A stretch of DNA of 33,040 nucleotides from an uncultured Bacteroidales bacterium (GTDB lineage Bacteria > Bacteroidota > Bacteroidia > Bacteroidales > FEN-979). Position numbers and translations under genes: made by a program. How positions within the stretch are numbered: the stretch's first letter is position 1; each line of letters starts with the position of its first letter. The stretch covers positions 1 to 33,040 of the forward strand of contig CAJBYO010000040.1 in the NCBI GenBank assembly GCA_903959905.1, given 5' to 3'. Below, piece after piece: positions 9,502 through 17,410 of the stretch. Below the pieces are notes generated by a model. It did not search any database, had not been told where the DNA came from, and saw only the letters and a program-made list of their open reading frames with translations.

Positions 9502-10968
9502 CTAGTACCCGGGGTTTTGAACAAGCTGCTTGTTTTTATCTATTTCACCCTGTGGGATGGCCCAAACCAACCTGTTTTGATTAATGTCATAACCAATTTT
9601 CTGTCCATCCGGTCCAACTGCATTTTTCATTACATCAATAGCCCTGCCAGTGCGTTTAAGGTCAAACCACCTGTGCGCTTCGAAAGCAAGTTCAAGCCTC
9701 CGCTCCTTCTCAATGGCCAGGCGCATGGCATCCTGGGTCGCAGCCGGTGTATCCTGCAACTTCGCGCGGTGCCTGATCTGGTTCACAAGCGTTGCGGCTC
9801 CTGCCACGTCGCCGTTCTGGTTAAGGGCTTCTGCTTTCAGGAGCAGGATATCAGCCAGGCGGATGAAGATGTAGTTCTGGTCACTGCCTTCGTTGAAATT
9901 CCTGTACTTGTTGACAAAAGGATAATGATTCTGCGGCCAGTCGGGATCCGACCACTTCCCTGTCATATCCAGGAAAATAATGGATGCATTTTTCCTGAGG
10001 GTATCCTGTTCTTCATCAAAAGCCTTTACCAGGTCGTTTGACGGGATGTTGAACTTTTTCCAATCCACACCCCTGAACATTTTCGTGCCCCAGTTGCCAT
10101 CAGTTGACCCACCGGTATAGTTGATCTCAAAGATTGACTCGGCACAATTCTCATTCAGGTTATTCCAGAGGTCATTGTATTCAGGCATCAGGCTGTAGCC
10201 GCCACCGATAACAGCATCACAATACTGTGAAACCTTGTTCCAGTCGTGCGGTTCCTGGGTGGCATACACATAGGCCAGCATTGAATTCACCGCCCCTTTT
10301 GTCACATAACCCTTATTGATTGCGGTTACCGGCACACCTGCCAGGGCTGTTTCCAGATCGGCAATGATCTGGTTGTAAACCTCTGCCATGGCAGCCCTTG
10401 GGGGATAAAGCAACGGATAGATCTCCAGCAGGTTACTTGCGCTGATGGTGGTAACCTCTTTCAACTGCAGGGGCACATCCCCCCAGAGCTGAACAAGCTG
10501 AAAATACATGTAAGCCCTTATAAATGAAGCCTCTGCAATGATCACCTTTTTGCGCTCCGGGGTCAGTAACGGATCCGGGCAGGTGTTCACATTGTTGATG
10601 ACCGAATTGGTCTTGCCAATGGTGGAATAAAGGTAGCGCCAGTCACGGCTTACGTTGGAATTGGTCGCGTCAATCGTGAAGAGGTCGATCTGGAAATTAG
10701 CAGGGTTGTCTGCCCCGGCATAAGCATCATCCGACTGCGCATCGCCGTTCACGAAATAATCGAGTTCGTAATATTCGTTTTTAAAATCAGAATAGCAGCC
10801 GCCCAGGGCAGCTTCAACCTGCTCTGCCGATTTATACAGAACTGAATCAGAACTTGTGTTTTCAACTGCAATGCCATTTGATACCGGCTTAATGTCAAGA
10901 AACTTGTTGCACGACTGAAAGGTAAAGCCGGCAAAGGCTATAATGGAAACAATGAATATCTTTTTCAT
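9502..10968 (-). CDS. SusD/RagB-family glycan-binding lipoprotein (pair 2)
   Basis: Outer-membrane glycan-capture lipoprotein, partner of the susC immediately upstream. I take the start at MKKIFIVS (10968) because it begins a lipoprotein signal with lipobox FQSC (Cys20) and sits 10 bp after the susC stop; an upstream ATG at 10992 would overlap susC and only adds hydrophilic residues. SusD landmarks are ASFIRAYMYFQLVQLWGDVPL, IRLADILLLKAEALNQNGD and the near-C-terminal RRLELAFEAHRWFDLKRTG, ending in VQNPGY. It differs clearly from pair 1 in sequence, so the two pairs are not a recent duplication and may bind different chain lengths or linkages (inference). Confidence 0.95.
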   Translation of the reverse strand: MKKIFIVSIIAFAGFTFQSCNKFLDIKPVSNGIAVENTSSDSVLYKSAEQVEAALGGCYSDFKNEYYELDYFVNGDAQSDDAYAGADNPANFQIDLFTIDATNSNVSRDWRYLYSTIGKTNSVINNVNTCPDPLLTPERKKVIIAEASFIRAYMYFQLVQLWGDVPLQLKEVTTISASNLLEIYPLLYPPRAAMAEVYNQIIADLETALAGVPVTAINKGYVTKGAVNSMLAYVYATQEPHDWNKVSQYCDAVIGGGYSLMPEYNDLWNNLNENCAESIFEINYTGGSTDGNWGTKMFRGVDWKKFNIPSNDLVKAFDEEQDTLRKNASIIFLDMTGKWSDPDWPQNHYPFVNKYRNFNEGSDQNYIFIRLADILLLKAEALNQNGDVAGAATLVNQIRHRAKLQDTPAATQDAMRLAIEKERRLELAFEAHRWFDLKRTGRAIDVMKNAVGPDGQKIGYDINQNRLVWAIPQGEIDKNKQLVQNPGY

Positions 10969-10978
10969 AGGATCAGAA

Positions 10979-13909
10979 TTAAAATTCAACATTTATACCG
11001 GCAATAAGGGTCAGTGCCTGCGGATAGGTGCCGTAATCAATGCCCATTTCCGTCGCGCTGTTCCCGTAAGCATTTACTTCCGGATCAAATCCGGTGTATT
11101 TTGTAAATGTCAGCAGGTTCTGACCTGTCACAAAAACAGAAAGCTTTGGAACACCTTTGATCTTTTTCGTGTTTTCTATGATTTTATACGACAGCGTAAT
11201 GGCCTTTAACCTCAGGTATGATCCGTCTTCAATAAAGCGGGTTGAGTTGTAAACATTGGAAACGTTGTTCTGTCCAACAACCTTAGGGATTTCCGTTATT
11301 GTGTTGGTGGGTGTCCAGCGGTCCAACACAGCAACCGACTGGTTCTTTGAGTCGAACATTCCTTCCAGGTCAATGCGGGTGGCGTTGAAAATATCATTGC
11401 CGTAGCTTCCCTGGAAAAATATTGACAGATTAAACCGCCAGTAACTGAAGTTGTTGGTGATGCCGAAGGTATACTTGGGCTGTCCGTGCCCGATAACAGT
11501 GCGGTCGCCGCCGTCGCGGATGCCGTTGTTGTTCAGGTCAGCATATTTGATCATCCCTGTTTCCGGGTCAACCCCTTCAGAGACGTAACCGTAAAAAGTT
11601 CCGAGCGGCAGGCCCACATTGACAATCGAAACATCCTGGTTGTTGCTGTATATATGACCAAAAGAATATGGCCCCGGGAATTCAAGCGCCACCACTTTGT
11701 TGCGGTTAAACGAAATATTGAAATCGGTATCCCAGCGAAGTTTTTTTGCAATATTCACCGTATTCACGTTAAATTCTATCCCTTTGTTCTCGATTTTTCC
11801 CGCGTTTGTCAGGATATAGGAAATGGGGCTTGATGCCGGAAGCTGTACCGGCAGAATGACATCGTTTGTGACCTTATAATAAGCGTCAACATTCAGGGTG
11901 ATCCTTGAATCAAACATAGAAAGATCAATTCCAATGTTTGTCTGGTTGGTGGTTTCCCACTTCAGGTCGGGGTTACCGTAGGTTGTCTGGCTGACGCTGG
12001 GTCCTGAAAGCGGATTTGTTGCAGGACGGGGATAGTAACTGAACAATCCGAATCGGGCATAGTTCGGAATCCCTTCCTGGTTTCCGTTCTTGCCCCATCC
12101 GCCCCTGATTTTCAGGTCGTTGATAAGTGTAATGTTCTTCCAGAAATTCTCGCCGGAGATTCTCCAGCCGGCTGAAAATGATGGCATGGTACCCCATGGA
12201 TTGGCCAGCTTGGATGAACCGTCGCGCCGCACACTCACTGTTAGATAATACTTGCTGCTGTAGTCGTAGGTTGCCCTTCCAAAAAAGGAGGCCAGTGCCC
12301 ATTGCTGGAAATCGGTGGAAGCAGTAACCGAGTTTGCCGCATTGAGGGTGGTCACGGTCACGTCGGCAGGGAAATCATGACCCTGGATGTACGATTCATT
12401 GTGCGTGTATTCCTGCATACTGGTTCCGGCCAGTGCGGAGATCTTATGCTTGCCCCACGACCTGGTGTAATCCAGTGTGTTTTCCCAGAGCCAGGTCATG
12501 TTGTTGTATTTGTCGGACCGACCGACGCCATGCTGATCGCGGCCATAAACCGTGCGGAACGGGTCAAGGTAATAATCCCACTGGTGAGTGGCGTAGTCAA
12601 TACCGAAGTTGGTTTTGAAATTGAGCCCTTTGGTGATGGTGGCCGTTGCGTTTATACTACCGAAAATACGGAAATCAACTGCCTTCTGGCTCGGACCTTC
12701 CATGTAAGCAACCGGGTTTTCCCATGATGGCTGGAACGGGTTGGGATCATACTGGACAGGGTTATCCGGGTTATATATCTTGAGAAACGGCGGGGTGTTG
12801 AGGGCGCTCATGATGACACCTCCCCTGCCTGAACTTGCATTATCAGGTGTGTCTTTGGTTTTGGAATAGATCAGGTTAAGGCTGGTTCCTATTTTCAACC
12901 ATTTCCTCAGTTCATTGTCGAGGTTTAGCCTGAAGGAGTAGCGGTTGAACTGTGCAGGTTTCACGATCCCCTGGTCATTCAGCACCCCGATGGAGGCAAA
13001 ATATTGTGTCTTCTCCGTTCCACCTGAGGCAGAGAGCTGGTATGACTGGTTGTATCCTGTTCCGAATGTTTCCTTGCTCCAGTCGGTATAACCTGTCCAC
13101 GTGGGATCAAGGGTTCCGGGCTGCATCTCTTCCATCAGGTCGCGATAACCTTTCGTATTCAACACATCAATGGTTTTTCTGAGCCACGACATGCCGAAAT
13201 AACTGTTGAATTTAATAGTTGGGGTGTTTTCTTTTCCACGGAAAGTGGTGATGGTCACAACTCCGTTTGCCGCCCTTGCGCCATAGATGGAGGCAGAGGA
13301 GGCATCTTTCAGTACGCTCATTGATGCGATATCTGAAGGGTTAAGCCCCCTGATATCCATCGTGGGAACCCCGTCAACGACATAAAGCGGTTCGTTGCCA
13401 GCCACCAGCGATGTGGCTCCGCGAACATGCACAGAAATGTCTGATCCCGGTTTTCCCGAAGGCTGCGTAACCTGCACCCCGGCTGCTTTACCCTGCAGGG
13501 CCTGGGCTGCAGATACGATGGGCCTGTCTTCTATATCTTTCTGATCAACCATGGAGACTGCCGTGGTAAGGTCTTTCTTTACCTGCGTGCCGTATCCGAT
13601 GACGACAACTTCATTCAGGGTGCTGACACTTTCCTGCAGGACAACATTAATGACTGCTTGACTTTCAAGTTTTATTTCCTGTGTAATATAACCTACACAG
13701 CTGAATTTTAAGCTTCCTTTATCCGCACTGATTTTAAATTCGCCATTGGCATCCGAGATGGTGCCGGTGGTGGTGCCTGATAACTGAATGGTGACTCCGG
13801 GAATGGTGAATCCATCGGCGCCTGTCACTTTACCGGTAATACTCCGGTTCTGTGAAAAAGCCGATAATGAAACTACAAGAAAAAAAAGTAGCGTAAAATG
13901 TTTAATCAT
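10979..13909 (-). CDS. SusC/RagA-family TonB-dependent outer-membrane transporter (pair 2)
   Basis: Second oligosaccharide importer, 976 residues. The signal peptide MIKHFTLLFFLVVSLSAFS is followed by a carboxypeptidase-like regulatory domain (SITGKVTGADGFTIPGVTIQ), the SusC signature VVVIGYGTQVKKD, and a plug with ALQGKAAGVQV, LYVVDGVP and MSVLKDASSASIYGARAANG, then the barrel, which ends IAGINVEF. There is no STN domain. It begins 18 bp after the GH16 stop, so GH16-susC-susD read as one transcription unit. It is shorter than, and only distantly similar to, the other SusC in this window. Confidence 0.96.
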   Translation of the reverse strand: MIKHFTLLFFLVVSLSAFSQNRSITGKVTGADGFTIPGVTIQLSGTTTGTISDANGEFKISADKGSLKFSCVGYITQEIKLESQAVINVVLQESVSTLNEVVVIGYGTQVKKDLTTAVSMVDQKDIEDRPIVSAAQALQGKAAGVQVTQPSGKPGSDISVHVRGATSLVAGNEPLYVVDGVPTMDIRGLNPSDIASMSVLKDASSASIYGARAANGVVTITTFRGKENTPTIKFNSYFGMSWLRKTIDVLNTKGYRDLMEEMQPGTLDPTWTGYTDWSKETFGTGYNQSYQLSASGGTEKTQYFASIGVLNDQGIVKPAQFNRYSFRLNLDNELRKWLKIGTSLNLIYSKTKDTPDNASSGRGGVIMSALNTPPFLKIYNPDNPVQYDPNPFQPSWENPVAYMEGPSQKAVDFRIFGSINATATITKGLNFKTNFGIDYATHQWDYYLDPFRTVYGRDQHGVGRSDKYNNMTWLWENTLDYTRSWGKHKISALAGTSMQEYTHNESYIQGHDFPADVTVTTLNAANSVTASTDFQQWALASFFGRATYDYSSKYYLTVSVRRDGSSKLANPWGTMPSFSAGWRISGENFWKNITLINDLKIRGGWGKNGNQEGIPNYARFGLFSYYPRPATNPLSGPSVSQTTYGNPDLKWETTNQTNIGIDLSMFDSRITLNVDAYYKVTNDVILPVQLPASSPISYILTNAGKIENKGIEFNVNTVNIAKKLRWDTDFNISFNRNKVVALEFPGPYSFGHIYSNNQDVSIVNVGLPLGTFYGYVSEGVDPETGMIKYADLNNNGIRDGGDRTVIGHGQPKYTFGITNNFSYWRFNLSIFFQGSYGNDIFNATRIDLEGMFDSKNQSVAVLDRWTPTNTITEIPKVVGQNNVSNVYNSTRFIEDGSYLRLKAITLSYKIIENTKKIKGVPKLSVFVTGQNLLTFTKYTGFDPEVNAYGNSATEMGIDYGTYPQALTLIAGINVEF

Positions 13910-13927
13910 GGTACAAAGTATTAAGCA

Positions 13928-14989
13928 TTAATTAAGTACGATTTTCTGTGTGTTGGTCTTCCCGCGTGAATTGATGGATAACAGATAAAGCCCTCTGGGC
14001 AGGGTGGAAAGATCAAGATCAAGGGTGCTTTTGTTTGATGTGAACGGGCAAACATTGATACCCATCAGGTTATAGACACCCCCCTGTACAGGATATCCGG
14101 CAGGTAAACTGACCAGGATTTTTCCGTTACTCGGGTTCGGTGTGACGATTGGCTGTAAAGCATCGCCTTCATTACTTCCGCGGGGATCTCCCACTCCAGC
14201 GGGATACTGGTATACCCTCACATAATCAACCTCCATGGTTGCCTGGTACAATGACGGTTCAATGCCATTTTTCAGTCCACCGGTTTCATATTGAGGCGCA
14301 CTGCCCCAGTTTCCGCCCATGGCGATATTCATGATAATGAAGAATGCTTTGTCAAATGGCCAGGTCGAAGCATTTCTGACAGATGGCTTGTAGGTATAAA
14401 ATAACACACTGTCGATTCTGAACTCAAGTTTTTCATAGGTCCAGTTGAGCTGGTAGGTATGAAATTCTGTATTAAAGGTATTTACAAATTTAATATCAGT
14501 GTTCACCGTACCGCCGTAACTAGACGGTGAATGAACTGAACTGTGCACCCAGCCCGGATTTTTACCAACATGTTCCATTACATCTATTTCGCCGCAGGCT
14601 GGCCAGCCTTTTGACGAAAGATTTTCGCCCAGCATCCACAGGGCGGGCCATGTGCCAATACCTACAGGTAATTTTGCCCTGAAAACAACCCTTCCGTATT
14701 TGAACTCGTATTTGTTGTTTGTCAGCAGCCTGGCTGATGTCCATACATTGTTTACCTTAAGCGCTGTAATGATCAGCGAGCCGTTTTCCTGACGGGCATT
14801 CTGGGTCAGGTTGGTATAATTCTGTACTTCGTTGTTGCCCCAGCCGTTGTTCCCCAGGTCATAGCCCCATTTGACGGGATCAGGGGCCCCGGTACCGTTA
14901 AACTCGTCGCTCCAGACGAGGGTTTCCTGTTGGGCAATGCCGTGTTGGGCAAGCCAGGCAAACAGGATCATGATCATCAGTTTCCGCAT
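13928..14989 (-). CDS. T9SS-secreted GH16 endo-beta-1,3-glucanase (laminarinase-like)
   Basis: Secreted endoglucanase of 353 residues that would shorten beta-1,3-glucan for uptake by the adjacent SusC/D. The signal peptide ends at about residue 20 (GIAQ). The GH16 domain (about 22-255) has LVWSDEFNGTG, WGNNEVQNYT and the catalytic motif EIDVME, giving nucleophile E134, assisting D136 and acid/base E139, with the extra Met between D and E that is typical of the laminarinase group. IGTWPALWMLG and the closing VDYVRVYQYP are also family features. The last ~75 residues (from PNPSNGK) form a T9SS sorting domain. The start codon lies about 11 nt after the T-tract of an intrinsic terminator, so transcription must come through that terminator or from an unrecognised promoter in the upstream gene. 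Confidence 0.94.
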   Translation of the reverse strand: MRKLMIMILFAWLAQHGIAQQETLVWSDEFNGTGAPDPVKWGYDLGNNGWGNNEVQNYTNLTQNARQENGSLIITALKVNNVWTSARLLTNNKYEFKYGRVVFRAKLPVGIGTWPALWMLGENLSSKGWPACGEIDVMEHVGKNPGWVHSSVHSPSSYGGTVNTDIKFVNTFNTEFHTYQLNWTYEKLEFRIDSVLFYTYKPSVRNASTWPFDKAFFIIMNIAMGGNWGSAPQYETGGLKNGIEPSLYQATMEVDYVRVYQYPAGVGDPRGSNEGDALQPIVTPNPSNGKILVSLPAGYPVQGGVYNLMGINVCPFTSNKSTLDLDLSTLPRGLYLLSINSRGKTNTQKIVLN

Positions 14990-15000
14990 GGTGGTTATTT

Positions 15001-15040
15001 AAAAAAACAGGAGTGAGTCATAATCCGGCTCACTCCTGTT
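15001..15040 (-). terminator. Intrinsic terminator after the PKD lipoprotein gene
   Basis: On the minus strand AACAGGAGTGAG (15040-15029) pairs perfectly with CTCACTCCTGTT (15017-15006) across an 11-nt loop, followed at once by a run of seven T (15007-15001 partly shared with the stem end). This is a textbook Rho-independent terminator. It lies in the 80-bp gap before the GH16 gene. Confidence 0.88.
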
Positions 15041-15069
15041 GATATTAAGCATAAAAACTATGAATAAAA

Positions 15070-16851
15070 TTAGCGTTCCAGGATTACTGACCAGGCAGAT
15101 CCGCCGTTGTGGTCAGGTGTAATATCAACTGTAACGAATAAATATTCCTTGGAACCGGTATTGGCATAACCCATTACCTGGTAGGTGTTGGTAGCAGAGC
15201 CGAAATTAGCAGGATCTGCTCCATTGTTCTCACCACCCTTTACGCCACTTGCAACACCGTTGTATCCTTTATAAAATCCGAGGAATGCAACTCCGGTACC
15301 GTTCGTCAACGTGATGGTTGGGTTGGCACCTGTTGTCAGAGCATAGGAGTGAGTTCCACTTCCAAATCCTGATCCAAGTGTGCTGCCGGCAATTTGTGCA
15401 TCGCTGAAACAGCCGTTTGGTGTTCCAAAATAGCCATCATTGCGGGCGCTGCCATTTGTGCTGTACGTATAAACTCCACCTGATGCAAATGTAAACTGAT
15501 CATCCGGCATACAGGTCCAGTCATCAACACCGGTACCGGCAACCATGAAGTTCTTAGGCAATGACCACCAGTCACTCTTACCGAGACCAGGACCAACAAA
15601 TACTGATTTTTCTTCAACACGTACTTTCCATGCGGCACCTGCAAGCTGAGTGCTGGTGAATGTGGAAAGATCCGCACCCAGGAAAATCAGGGTTGATGCT
15701 GTGCTGGCACCATTGGTATTGGTTGCAGTCAGGGTGATATTGTATATACCCTGGGTTGCATAGGTATGAACGGGGCTCATGGCTGTGGATGTTTGTCCGT
15801 CGCCGAAATCCCAGCTGTATGATGCACCATCCGTTGTTGTGTTGGTAAAGGTAACGGTCAGGCCTGATACTGCAGTTGTAAAGGCGGCATTTGGCTTGTT
15901 TCCCGGCAGGGGTGGTTCATCAGCAGGATTATCATAGTGCATCAGCACAAAGCGCCAGTATCCACCGGTGAAGGTAGGATCTGATGAATGATAACTTCCT
16001 TCAATCACCAGGGTATCAACAGGACCGTCGGAAAGTTTAACAATGTTGTAGGTCACATGATCCTGCGGACCGGAGTTGGTGGTTTCGGCATCATTTCCAA
16101 GTTTGAAAAATCCGACAAATGCACCCATACCAACAGCCTTCAAGGTTGGTGTGGTACCCGTTGTCAACACAAAAGTGTGGTTTCCGTTACCCCATGAAGA
16201 GAGGTCTGTTGTAAAACCGGGAGCAATACCAAGCATGGGGTCGGCAGTATTTCCGCATGTGTTTGCAGGATCAAAGATTCCGCCTTCACGCCAGTAATCT
16301 CCTTTGGCATCAAATACCAGGGAACCGTTGCGGCCGAATGTCCATTCGTCATTCAGCATGCAATGACGGATAGCAAGCTCGTCATTTCCTTTACCTACTG
16401 CCCACCAGATGGTGCTGTGGTCAATCGGTCCGACTTCGAGAGGATAACGACCTGTAACAGTGCTGCGGAGCAGTTTCCAGGTTTTGGTAACATCACCGCA
16501 AAGCATTGTCAGCATGACATTCGGGTCGGCGATGGTGATCACCTTGGTGTAAACATCAGATACACCGCTCGGGGAAGTGGCTGTTAATTTAACGGTGAAA
16601 TCGCCGGTAGCAGCATACGTATGTACCGGGTTTGTTTCGGTGGATGTTGAATTGTCGCCGAAACTCCAAACCAGTGCAGCATAATTCTGTGACTGGCTGG
16701 TAAACTGAACTTTTTTGAAGTCTGAAGTGTCAGCCTTATAAGTAAAACTTGCGATTACGTCAGGCTCTGTTGTCTTCTTTTTACAGCCGACAATAAGAGG
16801 GATCACTAACAAAATGTAGATCACCCAACTGAACTTTGTAATGTTTCTCAT
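15070..16851 (-). CDS. Duplicated PKD-module lipoprotein, probable surface glycan-binding protein
   Basis: Lipoprotein of 593 residues (lipobox LIVGC, Cys23), first gene of the locus and just downstream of the only convincing promoter. It consists of two repeated modules: PKD 1 (about 33-108, SFGDNST, HTYA) plus a beta-rich domain (about 118-305), then PKD 2 (about 321-392, WDFGDGQ, HTYA) plus a second copy of that domain (about 403-590). The copies share a TWKL/AWKV start, GP...WW, an ND/DD-TF segment, a Gly-Asn/Asp-Tyr-rich loop with Cys, GNHTFVLTTGTTPT/GTHSYALTTGANPT, and FVGFFK/FLGFYK. The exposed-aromatic pattern and position suggest the SusE/F-like or SGBP-B role of binding beta-glucan at the cell surface; that function is inferred. 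I do not recognise a named family for the non-PKD domain. Confidence 0.88.
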   Translation of the reverse strand: MRNITKFSWVIYILLVIPLIVGCKKKTTEPDVIASFTYKADTSDFKKVQFTSQSQNYAALVWSFGDNSTSTETNPVHTYAATGDFTVKLTATSPSGVSDVYTKVITIADPNVMLTMLCGDVTKTWKLLRSTVTGRYPLEVGPIDHSTIWWAVGKGNDELAIRHCMLNDEWTFGRNGSLVFDAKGDYWREGGIFDPANTCGNTADPMLGIAPGFTTDLSSWGNGNHTFVLTTGTTPTLKAVGMGAFVGFFKLGNDAETTNSGPQDHVTYNIVKLSDGPVDTLVIEGSYHSSDPTFTGGYWRFVLMHYDNPADEPPLPGNKPNAAFTTAVSGLTVTFTNTTTDGASYSWDFGDGQTSTAMSPVHTYATQGIYNITLTATNTNGASTASTLIFLGADLSTFTSTQLAGAAWKVRVEEKSVFVGPGLGKSDWWSLPKNFMVAGTGVDDWTCMPDDQFTFASGGVYTYSTNGSARNDGYFGTPNGCFSDAQIAGSTLGSGFGSGTHSYALTTGANPTITLTNGTGVAFLGFYKGYNGVASGVKGGENNGADPANFGSATNTYQVMGYANTGSKEYLFVTVDITPDHNGGSAWSVILER

Positions 16852-16891
16852 TTTTGATTGGTTTAAAGATTAATAAAAAGGTTATCTAGGA

Positions 16892-16923
16892 CAAATATAA
16901 TAAAATAGCAGCTTGAAACAAAA
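16892..16923 (-). promoter_or_regulatory. Bacteroidota-type promoter for the glucan locus
   Basis: On the minus strand TTTTG (16923-16919) is followed after exactly 19 nt by TATATTTG (16899-16892), a full match to the Bacteroidota housekeeping consensus (TTTG, 19-21 nt, TAnnTTTG). The predicted transcription start is near 16885, giving a leader of about 35 nt to the ATG at 16851. Confidence 0.7.
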
Positions 16924-17001
16924 TGTCATTTCCAATATTCGTTGTCTTTTAATGACTTGATGGCCATTTTTAGTGTTCACGAACGACTCAGACCACAACT
17001 T

Positions 17002-17039
17002 CACAACCAATAATTGATTAATTTATATAAATGGTTGTG
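17002..17039. promoter_or_regulatory. Inverted repeat CACAACCA-N22-TGGTTGTG
   Basis: Perfect 8-bp arms are separated by 22 AT-rich bases, about 80-115 bp upstream of the mapped -33 element of the PKD gene. The spacing could suit two half-sites on adjacent helical turns or a weak stem-loop. Its function is not known. Confidence 0.3.
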
Positions 17040-17162
17040 TTTGCTTCTCCTGGTGCGATGAACAATTTCATTTTTGTAACACTCTATATATTAGTATTTT
17101 ATAAAATATAAAAATGTTAAACTACACCAAAACAGGCTCTTTGTTGTGAAAACAAAAACACA

Positions 17163-17181
17163 TAGTGTAATTAGGACACTA
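17163..17181. promoter_or_regulatory. Candidate operator TAGTGT-N7-ACACTA
   Basis: A 19-bp dyad with perfect 6-bp arms, with two further complementary pairs outside one mismatch (17160-17161 with 17183-17184). The half-site spacing fits a winged-helix dimer. It lies between the two divergent promoters, so binding by the adjacent Nudix regulator is a reasonable but untested proposal. Confidence 0.35.
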
Positions 17182-17358
17182 AGTTATAAACTTTTATAAT
17201 AATTTTACAAATTCTTTCATGAAAAGATTATTTTTTTTTCACTGCGGGATATTTTAAGATCAAACATTTGATTATTAACTGGTTAATGTTGTTATGAAAT
17301 TCGGGTTATCACCGACAGCCTTCTTTTCATTAGAAATCGGGATTGTCGTCTTTTCTGT

Positions 17359-17366
17359 TAATTTTG
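17359..17366 (+). promoter_or_regulatory. Possible -7 element for the Nudix regulator gene
   Basis: TAATTTTG matches TAnnTTTG and lies 44 bp before the ATG at 17411. No TTTG is visible at the expected -33 distance, so support is partial. Confidence 0.35.
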
Positions 17367-17410
17367 CCCGGTTATCATTCCGACAACAGTTCATCGCCTA
17401 AATAAATATT

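Larger units (their letters stand above)
16852..17410. other. Divergent AT-rich control region between the glucan locus and the Nudix regulator
   Basis: This gap of 559 bp has no credible gene. It contains the minus-strand promoter for the PKD lipoprotein gene, a possible plus-strand -7 element before the regulator, and several inverted repeats: CACAACCA/TGGTTGTG (17002-17039), TATTTTATAAAATA (17095-17108), TAGTGT-N7-ACACTA (17163-17181) and ATTAAC-TG-GTTAAT (17274-17287). Such density of symmetric sites fits a region bound by one or more dimeric regulators. Confidence 0.6.

Noticed and set aside
9517..10041. 174-residue plus-strand open frame
   Set aside because: It lies wholly antisense to the conserved C-terminal part of susD and looks like a shadow of it.
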